A stretch of 64,000 bases of DNA, from positions 1-64,000 of the forward strand of contig JAUCBJ010006768.1 of NCBI GenBank assembly GCA_032718475.1. Direction: 5' to 3'. The notes under the pieces were generated by a model. It did no database searches. It was not told where the DNA came from and worked only from the letters and a program-made list of their open reading frames with translations. The stretch comes from Nemertoderma westbladi. Taxonomy: Eukaryota; Xenacoelomorpha; Nemertodermatida; Nemertodermatidae. A program made the position numbers and the translations under genes. Shown piece after piece: positions 34,311 through 45,182 of this stretch (position 1 is the stretch's first letter; the number at the start of each line of letters is the position of its first letter).

Positions 34311-35583
34311 CGAGAAAGGCATTTCCTAAAGGAAATGCAACCACGAAGCTAAGGAAAATTAAACAACCGGCCACACTTTGGTTCGTTGCTTAGCCTCGTT
34401 AAGTAGCAATTGTCAATAATTAACTTCTATTCCCATGGAAACTAGAGTTCTCTGGAACTGTTGCTTTAACCTTTGAAAAAAAATTCAGTACAGATTGTGG
34501 TTCAGATAACACATATACTGAGTTTCAGAAAATATTGTAGTTTATGTCCAAATTACTGATTTTCTATCAAAATGCATCTGTTTGCAGTGGTTGTCATGGA
34601 AACTGGAAAATAGAACAATGTAATTCGGATGCAGAATAAGTCATATAGTGGGGGTAGGGGTTAGTCCCAAGTCATAATACTATTAACTTGTGCTTCAAAT
34701 TATCATTTTATAAATTTTAACATCTGTGTAGACTTGTTGCTATGGTAACTGTATTTTCTAATTAACCTCAAACGGCTTGGATATGGATCTTATACTGTAG
34801 ATGAGTTGCAAAACCCCAAGTTTATATATATTACAGTTTTGCTACAACTAGAGTTTATCAATATAGATTTGAATGATATAGAGTTTAATAAACTACAGTT
34901 ACCATGGTAACTAAATTTCTGGAATAATTTAAGTTTCACTAAAAGTTCCAACTAGTGGTCCAGATAACACATACCCAGTTTTGTAAAATTTTATCGTTAA
35001 GTCTATGTCCAAATGAATAAGTTTTGAATAAAAACATCTGTTTTCAGCGGTTGTCATGGTAACTGAAAAATAGAACAATGTAATTCAGATGCAGAATAAG
35101 TTATATAGTGGGGGTAGGGGTTGGTCCCAAGTCATAACACCTTGCCCTTAGGCCTCAAATTAACATTTTATAAATTTTAACATCTGTTTATCCCGGTTGC
35201 CAAGGTAACTGGATTTTCTATTTAGCCTCAATCGGATCTGCTATGGACCTTATAGTTGTGTTGCGAAACCCCAAGTTTATATCTATTATAGTTTTCCTAC
35301 AAATAGAGTTATAAATATTGACTTGAAATACATAGACTTTTTTTGAAGTCCGTTGCCATGGAAACCAGATTTTTCCTGGATATGAGACCCAGCCCACACG
35401 ATGCGCCTCGACGAGTAGTACATACATGCAAAATTTCAGGGTACTTTTAAAGGCTAGTTTTTTCTGGAGTCAAAAAAAAACTAATCTGCCCCATACAAGT
35501 AAAATAGCCCACTATGAATAGACCATCTCAGCTAAGGAAAATCTTTCTTAGCGAAAGTAGTTGATTTTCCTTAGCTTCGTGGA
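34311..35583 (-). mobile_element. X-box Helitron copy 2
   Basis: Full length, 1273 bp, seven monomers. The 3' terminus on this strand is CTCG, not CTAG, which departs from the canonical CTRR; the 5' terminus TCCACGAAGC is intact at 35583. Followed directly by a stray LTR fragment. Confidence 0.85.
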
Positions 35584-35653
35584 TATAATCTCTGACAATA
35601 TTATTCACCTTCGGGAATATTAACAGTTCCTTTAGGACGTGGCGCTTTATCTA
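35584..35653 (-). repeat. 70-bp fragment of the LTR (reverse orientation) between two Helitrons
   Basis: Reverse complement of the LTR segment around 2849-2918 (GCGCCACGTCCTAAAGGAAC and the GAAGGTGAATAATATTG block), with few differences. It fills the whole gap between Helitron copies 2 and 3. Confidence 0.85.
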
Positions 35654-37381
35654 CGAGAAAGGCATTTCCTAAAGGAAATGCAACCACGAAGCTAAGGAAA
35701 ATTAAACAAACCGCCACACTTTGGTTCGTTGCTTAGCCTAGTTTAGTAGCTTTTGCCAATAATTAACTTCTATTCCCATGGAAACTAAAGTTCTCTGGAA
35801 CTGTTGGTTTAATCTTTGAAAAAAGATTCAGTCCAGATTGTGGTTCAGATAACACATACCAAGTTTCAGAAAATATTGTAGTTTATGTCCAAATTACCGT
35901 TTTTCTATCAAAATGCATCTGTTTGCAGTGGTTGTCATGGAAACTGAAAAATAGAACAATGTAATTCGGATACAGAATAAGTCATATAATGGGGGTAGGT
36001 CTTGGTCCCATGTCATAATACTATTAACTTGTGTTTCAAATTATCATTTTAGAAATTTTAACATCTGTTTAGTCTTGTTGCTATGGTAATTGGATTGTGT
36101 AATTAACCTCGAATGGATTGTATATGGACCTTACAGATGAGTTGCAAAACCCCAAATTTATATTTATTACATTATTTTGCTACAAATAGAGTATTGAATT
36201 TAGATTTGAATGATATAGACTTTAATAAACTCCAGTTACCATGGTAACAAGATATTAGTGGAATGTTTTGAGTTTCACTAAAAGTTCCAACTAGTGGTCC
36301 AGATAACACATTCCCAGTTTCGTAAAATTTTATCGCGACGACTATGTCCAAATGAGTTATTTTTGTATAAAAACATCTTTTTCAGTGGTTGTCATGGTAA
36401 CTGCAAAATTAAACAAAGAAATTCGGACGCAGAATAAGTCATGTAGTGGGGGTAGGTGTTGGTCCCAAGTCATAATACTATTAACTTGTGCTTCAAATTA
36501 TCATTTTATAAATTTTTACATCTGTTTAGCCTGGTTGCCATGGTATCAGGATTTTTTAATTTACCTCAATCTGCTCGGTTACGGCCCTTATAGTTGAGTT
36601 GAGAAACTCCAAGTTTATATCTATTGCGGTTTTTCTACAAATTGAGTTATGAATATAGACTTGAATGATATAGACTTTATTAATATACAGTTACCAAGGT
36701 AACTATATATTTCTGGAATGATTTGAGTTTCACTAAAAGTTCCAACTAATGGTCCAGATAACACATTCCCAATTTCGTAAAATTTTATTGCGAAGTCTAT
36801 ATCCAAATGAGTAAATTTTGTATAAAAACATCTGTTTTCATCGGTTGTCAAGGTAACTGCAAAATAGAACAGTCAAATGCGGATGCAGAATAAGTTATAT
36901 AGTGGGGGTAGGGGTTGGTCCCAAGTCATAACACCTTAACCTTCCTTAGGCTTCAAATTAACATTTTATAAATTTTAACATCTGTTTAGCCCGGTTGCCA
37001 AGGTAACTGGATTTTCTATTTAGCCTCAATCGGATCTGCTATGGACCTTATAGTTGTGTTGCGAAACCCCAAGTTTATATGTATTATAGTTTTCCTACAA
37101 ATAGAGTTATAAATATTGACTTGAAATACATAGACTTTTTTTGAAGTCCGTTGCCATGGAAACCAGATTTTTCCTGGATATGAGACCCGGCCCAAAAGAT
37201 GCGCCTCGTCGCGTAGTATATACATGCAAAATTTCAGGGTACTTTTAAAGGCTAGTTTTTTCACCTATCAAAAAACACTAAATCTGCTCCATACAAGTAA
37301 AATAGCCCACTATGAATAGACCATCTCAGCTAAGGAAAATCTTTCTTAGCGAAAGTAGTTGATTTTCCTTAGCTTCGTGGA
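35654..37381 (-). mobile_element. X-box Helitron copy 3 (expanded)
   Basis: 1728 bp with ten monomers: three more than the basic form, at the same spacing. Both termini present (CTCG end at 35654; TCCACG start at 37381). Fused on the right to the interior of another copy. Confidence 0.85.
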
Positions 37382-38212
37382 TTTTCTAATTAACCTCAAA
37401 CGGCTTGGATATGGATCTTATAGATGAGTTGCAAAACCCCAAGTTTATATATATTACAGTTTTGCTACAAATAGAGTTATCAATATAGATTTGAATGATA
37501 TAGAGTTTAATAAACTACAGTTACCATGGTAACTAAATTTCTGGAATAATTTAAGTTTCACTAAAAGTTCCAACTAGTGGTCCAGATAACACATTCCCAG
37601 TTTTGTAAAATTTTATCGTGAAGTCTATGTCCAAATGAATAAGTTTTGAATAAAAACATATGTTTTCAGCGGTTGTCATGGTAACTGAAAAATAGAACAA
37701 TGTAATTCGGATGCAGAATAAGTTATATAGTGGGGGTAGGGGTTGGTCCCAAGTCATAACACCTTGCCCTTAGGCTTCAAATTAACATTTTATAAATTTT
37801 AACATCTGTTTATCCCGGTTGCCAAGGTAACTGGATTTTCTATTTAGCCTCAATCGGATCTGCTATGGACCTTATAGTTGTGTTGCGAAATGCGAAACCC
37901 CAAGTTTATATCTATTATAGTTTTCCTACAAATAGAGTTATAAATATTGACTTGAAATACATAGACTTTTTTTGAAGTCCGTTGCCATGGAAACCAGATT
38001 TTTCCTGGATATGAGACCCGGCCCAAAAGATGCGCCTCGTCGAGTAGTATATACATGCAAAATTTCAGGGTACTTTTAAAGGCTAGTTTTTTCGCCTATC
38101 AAAAAACCCCAAATCTGCCTCACACAAGTAAAATAGCCCACTATGAATAGACCATCTCAGCTAAGGAAAATCTTTCTTAGCGAAAGTAGTTGATTTTCCT
38201 TAGCTTCGTGGA
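37382..38212 (-). mobile_element. X-box Helitron copy 4 (3'-truncated)
   Basis: Begins in mid-monomer at TTTTCTAATTAACC, directly after the terminus of copy 3, and runs to a normal 5' terminus at 38212. The junction shares TGGATTTTC with the internal sequence, so it could be a microhomology join or an insertion of copy 3 into an older copy whose other half is missing. Confidence 0.75.
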
Positions 38213-38213
38213 A

Positions 38214-38525
38214 CTAGAAAGGCATTTCCTAAAGGAAATGCAACCACGAAGCTAAGGAAAATTAAACAAAGGGCCACTATCTGGTTCGTTGCTTAGCCTC
38301 ATTTAGTAGCATTTTGTAATAAATAACTTCTATTCCCATGGAAACTAGAGTTCTCTGGAACTGTTGGGTTTACCTTTGAAAAAAGATTCAGTCCAGATTG
38401 TGGTTCAGATAACACATTTACCGAGTTTCAGAAAATATTGTAGTTATGTCCAAATTACCGATTTTCTATCAAAATGCATCTGTTTGCAGGGGTTGTCATG
38501 GAAACTGAAAAATAGAACAATGTAA
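38214..38525 (-). mobile_element. X-box Helitron copy 5 (terminal fragment)
   Basis: Has the CTAG end, terminal hairpin and the first two X-box monomers, then stops at CAATGTAA where copy 6 begins. About 58 bp of its end recurs at 40293-40350, just beyond copy 6. Confidence 0.8.
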
Positions 38526-40283
38526 CGAGAAAGGCATTTCCTAAAGGAAATGCAACCACGAAGCTAAGGAAAATTAAACAAACGGCCACACTTTGGTTCG
38601 TTGCTTTAGCCTCGTTTAGTAGCAATTGTCAATAATTAACTTCTATTCCCATGGAAACTAGAGTTCTCTGGAACTGTTGCTTTAACCTTTGAAAAAAAAT
38701 TCAGTACAGATTGTGGTTCAGATAACACATATACTGAGTTTCAGAAAATATTGTAGTTTATGTCCAAATTACCGATTGTCTATCAAAATGCATCTGTTTG
38801 CAGTGGTTCTCCTGGAAACTGAAAAATAGAACAATGTAATTCGGATGCAGAATAAGTCACATAGTGGGGGTAGGGGTTAGTCCCAAGTCATAATACTATT
38901 AACTTGTGCTTCAAATTATCATTTTATAAATTTTAACATCTGTTTAGACTTGTTGCTATGGTAACTGTATTTTCTAATTAACCTCAAACGGCTTGGATAT
39001 GGATCTTATAGATGAGTTGCAAAACCCCAAGTTTATATATATTACAGTTTTTCTACAAATAGAGTTATCAATATAGATTTGAATGATATAGAGTTTAATA
39101 AACTACAGTTACCATGGTAACTAAATTTCTGGAATAATTTAAGTTTCACTAAAAGTTCCAACTAGTGGTCCAGATAACACATACCCAGTTTTGTAAAATT
39201 TTATCGTGAAGTCTATGTCCAAATGAATAAGTTTTGAATAAAAACATCTGTTTTCAGCGGTTGTCATGGTAACTGAAAAATAGAACAATGTAATTCGGAT
39301 GCAGAATATAGAACAATGTAATTCGGATGCAGAATAAGTCATAAAGTGGGGGTATGTCTTGGTCCCAAGTTATAATACTATTAACTTGTGCTTCAAATTA
39401 TCATTTTATAAATTTTAACATCTGTTTAGTTTTGTTGCTATGGTAACTGGATTGCGTAATTAACATCGAACGGCTTGAATATGGACCTTATAGATGAGTT
39501 GCAAAGCCCCAAATTTATATATATTACATTATTTTGCTACAAATAGAGTATTGAGTTTAGACGTGAATGATATAGACTTTAATAAACTCCAGTTACCATG
39601 GTAACTAGATATTTCTGGAATGTTTTGAGTTTCACTAAAAGTTCCAACTAGTGTTCCAGTCCAGATAACACATACCCAGTTTCATAAAATTTTATCATGA
39701 AGTCTATGTCCAAATGAGTAATTTTTGCATAAAAACATCTGTTTACAGCGGTTGTCATGGTAACTGCAAAATAAAACAATGAAATTCGGACGCAGAATAA
39801 GTTATATAGTGGGGGTAGGGGTTGGTCCCAAGTCATAACACCTTAATCTTAGGCTTCAAATTAACATTTTATAATTTTAACATCTGTTTAGTCCGGTTGC
39901 CAAGGTAACTGGATTTTCTATTTAACCTCAATCGGCTCAGCTATGGACCTTACAGTTGAATTGAGAAATCCCAAGTTTATATCTATTATAGTTTTTCTAC
40001 AAATAGAGTTATAAATATTGACTTGAAATACATAGACTTTTTTTGAAGTCCGTTGCCATGGAAACCAGATTTTTCCTGGATATGAGACCCACCCCAAAAG
40101 ATGCGCCTCGATGAGTAGTATATACATGCAAAATTTCAGGGTACTTTTAAAGGCTAGTTTTTTCACCTATCAAAAAACCCCAAATCTGCCTCACACAAGT
40201 AAAATAGCCCACTATGAATAGACCATCTCAGCTAAGGAAAATCTTTCTTAGCGAAAGTAGTTGATTTTCCTTAGCTTCGTGGA
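38526..40283 (-). mobile_element. X-box Helitron copy 6 (expanded)
   Basis: 1758 bp, ten monomers, both ends intact (CTCG, TCCACG). A short local duplication of about 35 bp occurs near 39290-39325. The right end shows the terminal CTTCGTGGA twice in a row. Confidence 0.85.
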
Positions 40284-40411
40284 CTTCGTGGATCAAAATG
40301 CATCTGTTTGCAGTGGTTGTCTTGGAAACTGAAAAATAGAACAATGTAATTCGGATGCAGAATAAGTCATATAGTGGGGGTAGGTGTTGGTCCCAAGTCT
40401 TAATAGTATTA
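40284..40411 (-). mobile_element. X-box Helitron copy 7, left part of a split copy
   Basis: One monomer, ending AATAGTATTA. Its continuation (ACTTGTGCTTC) is at 47688, on the far side of copy 8. Joining the two gives exactly the sequence found uninterrupted in sister copies. Confidence 0.85.
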
Positions 40412-40937
40412 CTAGAAAGGCATTTCCTAAAGGAAATGCAACCACGAAGCTAAGGAAAATTAAACACACTTTGACTCATCACTTCATTGCTTTACTGAGT
40501 TAAGAGGCATATGCCTTAAAAACTCATATTACAATGGCAACCGGAATTTTCTAGAACTGCTGAGGATTACATTAAGATCCGGTTTGTGGTTCCAGGTGAC
40601 ACATACTTCAATTCAGTTTCATTGAGTAGTTAATGTGTAAAACAAAGGATTTAATTGTTAAAACGTCTGTTTGTAGTGGTTGTCATGGAAACTGAAAAAT
40701 GCGACAATTTAAATTGGATGCGTAATTAGTGATATAGTGGGGGTAGGGATTGGTCCCAAGTCGTAATACCTTAATGTTATGCTTCAAATAACCATTTTAT
40801 AAATTTGAACATCAGTTTAGCATGGTTGCCCTGGTAACTGGATTTTCCAATTAACCTCAATCAGCTCGACTGTTGTCCTTATCATTGAGTTGAGAAACCC
40901 CAAGTTTATATCTATTGCGGTTATTCTATAAATAGAG

Positions 40938-41416
40938 AAAGAAAAAGTTACTTTGGCGCCGGCGCCACACGGAGATCGGTAAATCAGATTACAACCGTTG
41001 TTGTAAGGAACTGTCGGAGGCAATTCTCCGATCTGAATGTTTACGAGAATATAAAATTCTAAACAGTGGAAAGGCGAATGTTTTGTTTAATTACGTAAAC
41101 TTAAAGTGCAAATCTAGACAGGGAATTTCACCTCTTTCATTAATGGTGCCACAATTGTAGATGATGCCGTCAAGGCTGATATTTTCGCTAAGGTTCTGTC
41201 AGACAATTTTAATATTGATAATAACGATTGCCCTACATTTACGCGGAGGGTCCCGCAATCTGTATATATTTCTAAAGTCGATTTTTCAGTTGATCGTGTT
41301 TTCTCAATTATTCGTAAATTAGGTTCTAAAACAAGTCGTACGCCTGACGGTTTTCCGTGCATTTTATTCAGTAATTTAGCGTCAGTTTTATCTTTACCGT
41401 TATCTGTTATTTTTAA
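40938..41416 (+). pseudogene. CR1/Jockey-like LINE, 5' part before the RTE insertion
   Basis: 5'-truncated LINE that entered Helitron copy 8, with AATAGAG duplicated at 40931-40937 and 46949-46955. The first part reads ELSEAILRSECLREY and NYVNLKCKSRQGISPLS. After a frameshift near 41130 it reads INGATIVDDAVKADIFAKVLS, the linker before RT. It stops at VIFN, where the RTE entered; the frame resumes at 45183. Confidence 0.8.
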
Positions 41417-44400
41417 CTTTGGTCAGGTCAGGTATTCTAGGTCATTGATCAAGAAAACTTGCCATCTCCATGCAGCATAAAGGAGGTGCCACCTGTAGCT
41501 GCATAGACCCCTTTTACTAGGGCAAATCTGGTCCTGTAACTAGGACCCCCTTCGTTCTGGGATAAGGACGCCCTTGGTCCTGGATTAAGGACCCATATAC
41601 TTGGCTGCAGGGGTATATGGCCTGACCAGGCAGATGGTGATCTACCAATGGCTGGTCAGGAGTAGAGTGTTCTCATGTCCACTCTGAGAGCACTTCACTG
41701 CGACCTGCGCCTGGCAGCAAGGGTACAGGGCATGACCCAGCAGATGAGCTGCAACAGCCAATGGTGGGTCATGTGCGCCAGAGTAGATATGGGTGATGGG
41801 CCTCATATCTGACTCCATTGCGACACCCACCCTGTGGAATGGCAAACCAGGGTGTGGTATTTGCCCCGAGAGCTGACTCGGCAAAAAAGCACCCCCCAAC
41901 CCCCACTATGGATTACATTAGCAATGCGGAGGTCCGGCCACTAGAGGCCAGTGGAATTACCGGACACAATCGGCCTCACAGGCGTCAGTTAACTCCTGAC
42001 CGGCTGCCTGTCTCACCCCCTACTGGAGAGAGAGCAGTCAACAATTCTTTGAGTCCCTTTCCTGATGACCTTTCTGGCCCAAACCCTGGGTCACCAGGGA
42101 GGCCAGATTGTGATGGGGAGAGGGATTCTGGAGTTGGAGGCTACTCTCATGTTCCACCCCGACCAACAAAGCCATTGGTGAATCTGAGGCAAGTCACTAG
42201 ACTAGCCTCAGTAAACACCCTAACACTCGGGTCCCCAATGCGACAAGGTGAGCTGACTGCCTTGGCAGATAAGCTCTCTCTTAGCGCAGTGGGTGTTCAA
42301 GAGCACCGAATGCAGACTGGACAGACTGATGAGGTTCTGATTAAGGACATGGGGGGCGGTTGGCGACTCGCCCTTGCGTCAGCAGATGATAGTGGCAATG
42401 GTGGAATTGGTCTATTGATGAATCCAACTGCACATGCAGCATTGGACAAAATAGACCAAATCTCTAACCGCATCATCCGTTGCCACTTCTCATGTTCTGG
42501 AAGACTGGCTAAGAAGTTTCCTAAGGTGGTTCTGATTGTGTGCTACTCTCCAACTAGTGTTGCCCCTGTAGAGGAGGTGGAAAATTTCTACCACAATCTA
42601 CAAGCAGCTACTGATGGAGTGGATCAGCATGCATTCTTAACATTCCTGGGAGACTTTAATGCAAGTCTGCATCAATCACCTACATCGCCCTGGGTCTATA
42701 GCAATAGTGTTAACCGAAATTCTGTCCATCTTCAGGATTTTATCTCTGGAAATGGATTGTTTTCGGCTGGAACCCAGTTCAAGAAGCGAACTGGAAAGCT
42801 ATGGACTCATAGTGGACCCAGTGGTCACAAGTCCCAGATAGACCATATTCTGTTTCGTAGGAAATACAGGAGCTCTATACAAGACTGTAATGCATTTACA
42901 CTTCGACCCTTCTCCAGTGATCACCGCCTTATTGTGGCCAAGGTAAGACTTAGTCTGCGTGCTAGCAGAACAACGAAATCTGCCTTGCCGCGGCATGACT
43001 GGTCCTCTCTGTTGCAACAGCCAAGTGTGAGATCCAGCTTCACACTACAGCTGAGCAACAGGTATGAGGCTCTTGCCTCTGAGGCGGCAGATCACTGTGA
43101 GGGCTATACTGCCTTTACAGAAGCAGTTAAGTTAGCAGCTGCAGAAACAGTTCCTGTATACCCTCGAAACAGGAAAAGGGCCCCCTGGACTGACAACAAA
43201 ATTCAAAAGTGCCGAAATGACCTTCATAAGGCGCAGAAAGAGTCCCGACTCAAACAGACTACAGCGGCCAAGAATGCAGTTAAGGCTGCATCTAGGTCCC
43301 TGAACAGGCAGTACTCTGTTAATCTACAGGAGCTAATAAACCAACAGGTTGATGCCATCAATGATGCTGACGACAGCAGGCAATCATCCCAGGCATGGAA
43401 ATCGATCAATCTGCTTACTGGGCGGAAAAGCCAACCAACCACCAAGGTTAAGGCTGAATCACCAGCCGATCGCCTCAATGGTTGGAAAGCCCACTTTGAA
43501 AAGCTCCTCAATAATGACAGGGTATTGCCTGATAACTTTATAGAAGTAAAGGTGTCTGAGTCTGTACTCCCAGATATTCCCATTGGCGATATCTCCTTTG
43601 CAGAAGTGAAGGCTGCTGCAAAGAGCATTAAGACCAATCGTGCCAGTGGAGTAGATGGTGTTCCCCCTGAGGTCTTTAAAATACCTGAGTGTTTAAAGCT
43701 CATCTATCCCATCATAGTAGACATGTACCGTACAACAAGAGTCCCACAAGAAATGAAAACAAATAAGTTGGTGCCAGTTCCCAAGAAGGGCAACCTAACA
43801 CTCTATGGTTCTTTTCGGGGAATCTCATTGATCTCGATTGCTGCAAAGCTATACAATAGGATTCTATTAAATCGCATCAGGGATCCCATTGAGAGACTGC
43901 TCCGTGGAAATCAGAATGGGTTCCGTAAAGGTCGTGGGACCATGGAGCCCATTTTGGCACTTAGAAGGATAATTGAAGAATTATCAAAAAAGAAAGACAG
44001 GCATCTGGCTGTTATCTTTGTTGACTTCTTCAAGGCCTTTGATTCAGTCTCTCGCTCACGTATGTTCAGCATACTTTCATTATATGGGATTCCTGATGAA
44101 ATTATTGCAGCAATCAGATCAGTATACGATGGTTCGACAACATTTGTGTCTACTGTTGACGGTGACACAGAACCATTTGAAGTGTTATGGGGCGTCCTCC
44201 AAGGAGACACACTTGCACCATTCTTGTTCATTATTGTGGTTGACTATGTTCTACGCATGTCCTTAGATCATCATAATGATGATGGGGTGATGATAACTCC
44301 ACCTACTGGCTCCAGAAGTCGAGGAAATCCTGCCAAGTACCTAACTGATCTAGACTTTGCTGATGACTTAGGAGTACTCTCAGAATCATTAGAGGGAGCC

Positions 44401-45182
44401 CAACGGCTCCTCAGCTCATTAGAACATGCTGCTTCTAGTGTTGGTCTTTTTATTAACTCCAGAAAGACCAAAATTCTGACAGTTAACTTTGAAAGTCCTC
44501 AGCAAGTCTCTGATCGGATGAGCATAAGCTCAAAGGATGGTATGCTTGAGCATGTGGACGACTTCTGTTACCTGGGATCATGGATCCGGAAGTCAGGTGA
44601 GGACCTTCGAATACGTAAGGGAAAGGCATGGGCAGCCTTGAATAGGCTTTCCAGGATTTGGAAGTCACCGAGAATTAATCGGAAACTTAAGGTCCGATTA
44701 TTTAGAGCAGCAGTAGTTCCAGTACTCCTCTATGGGAGTCCATGCTGGGCTCTAACTGCTGAGGACACCAAATCTCTGGATGGCACATTCACAAGAATGC
44801 TACGCCGGGTTCATTGTGTCAAGTACAATGCACACATCTCCAACCAGACACTATATAACATTGGAGGTGTCTCATTGGTTCCCCCAAGCTTGACACTAGA
44901 ACAAAATCGCCTCCGCTTTGCAGGACATTGCTTTCGCCGTGAGGACCAGCCAGTGCATAATCTTGTACTTTGGCAGCCTCATGGAGTGAATAAGCATGGT
45001 GGACAGCCCATGACTTTCTTGAGACGCATCTTAAAGGACACTGGCCTTAAAGATGCGGATGATCTAGCAAATGTCATGGGTGATAGGGAGTTGTGGCGGT
45101 GCAATTTTGTTGACAAGCCGGCACAGCATTCTTAAAAATGCAGCTGCAATGCAGCATGCCGATCCTAGTAGTAGTAGTAGTA
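41417..45182 (+). mobile_element. Full-length RTE-like LINE
   Basis: About 3.77 kb, flanked by the 11-bp duplication GTTATTTTTAA (41406-41416 and 45183-45193). It ends in a (GTA)n microsatellite tail, as RTE-type elements often do. A 5' leader of about 400 bp contains two diverged copies of a roughly 115-bp unit (about 41605-41715 and 41720-41830). It encodes one long open ORF. The near-identical truncated copy at 11692 shows the family has been recently active. Confidence 0.9.
41818..45135 (+). CDS. RTE-like ORF2: AP-endonuclease and reverse transcriptase
   Basis: 1105 residues, uninterrupted. Residues 127-380 are an AP-like endonuclease: QEHRM (the metal-binding Glu region), LGDFNA at 277-282 and SSDHR at 366-370. 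Residues about 590-920 are the reverse transcriptase: VPKKGN, FRGISL, GFRKGRG, FVDFFKAFDS (motif A), GVLQGDTLAPFLF (motif B) and LDFADD at 845-850 (motif C with both Asp). The last about 190 residues are a conserved C-terminal region without a recognised zinc knuckle. The protein nicks target DNA and copies the element's RNA onto it. All catalytic residues that I can judge are present, so it could be functional. The start may lie slightly downstream; the first about 115 residues are weakly structured. The clade call is by general resemblance and tail type. Confidence 0.85.
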   Translation: MRHPPCGMANQGVVFAPRADSAKKHPPTPTMDYISNAEVRPLEASGITGHNRPHRRQLTPDRLPVSPPTGERAVNNSLSPFPDDLSGPNPGSPGRPDCDGERDSGVGGYSHVPPRPTKPLVNLRQVTRLASVNTLTLGSPMRQGELTALADKLSLSAVGVQEHRMQTGQTDEVLIKDMGGGWRLALASADDSGNGGIGLLMNPTAHAALDKIDQISNRIIRCHFSCSGRLAKKFPKVVLIVCYSPTSVAPVEEVENFYHNLQAATDGVDQHAFLTFLGDFNASLHQSPTSPWVYSNSVNRNSVHLQDFISGNGLFSAGTQFKKRTGKLWTHSGPSGHKSQIDHILFRRKYRSSIQDCNAFTLRPFSSDHRLIVAKVRLSLRASRTTKSALPRHDWSSLLQQPSVRSSFTLQLSNRYEALASEAADHCEGYTAFTEAVKLAAAETVPVYPRNRKRAPWTDNKIQKCRNDLHKAQKESRLKQTTAAKNAVKAASRSLNRQYSVNLQELINQQVDAINDADDSRQSSQAWKSINLLTGRKSQPTTKVKAESPADRLNGWKAHFEKLLNNDRVLPDNFIEVKVSESVLPDIPIGDISFAEVKAAAKSIKTNRASGVDGVPPEVFKIPECLKLIYPIIVDMYRTTRVPQEMKTNKLVPVPKKGNLTLYGSFRGISLISIAAKLYNRILLNRIRDPIERLLRGNQNGFRKGRGTMEPILALRRIIEELSKKKDRHLAVIFVDFFKAFDSVSRSRMFSILSLYGIPDEIIAAIRSVYDGSTTFVSTVDGDTEPFEVLWGVLQGDTLAPFLFIIVVDYVLRMSLDHHNDDGVMITPPTGSRSRGNPAKYLTDLDFADDLGVLSESLEGAQRLLSSLEHAASSVGLFINSRKTKILTVNFESPQQVSDRMSISSKDGMLEHVDDFCYLGSWIRKSGEDLRIRKGKAWAALNRLSRIWKSPRINRKLKVRLFRAAVVPVLLYGSPCWALTAEDTKSLDGTFTRMLRRVHCVKYNAHISNQTLYNIGGVSLVPPSLTLEQNRLRFAGHCFRREDQPVHNLVLWQPHGVNKHGGQPMTFLRRILKDTGLKDADDLANVMGDRELWRCNFVDKPAQHS

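Noticed and set aside
43224-43703. 159-codon antisense ORF inside the RTE
   Set aside because: Overlaps the well-supported RTE ORF2 and has no motifs of its own.
45138-45182. N-terminal VVVVV stretch of the CR1-like RT frame
   Set aside because: It is translation of the RTE (GTA)n tail, not part of the LINE protein.
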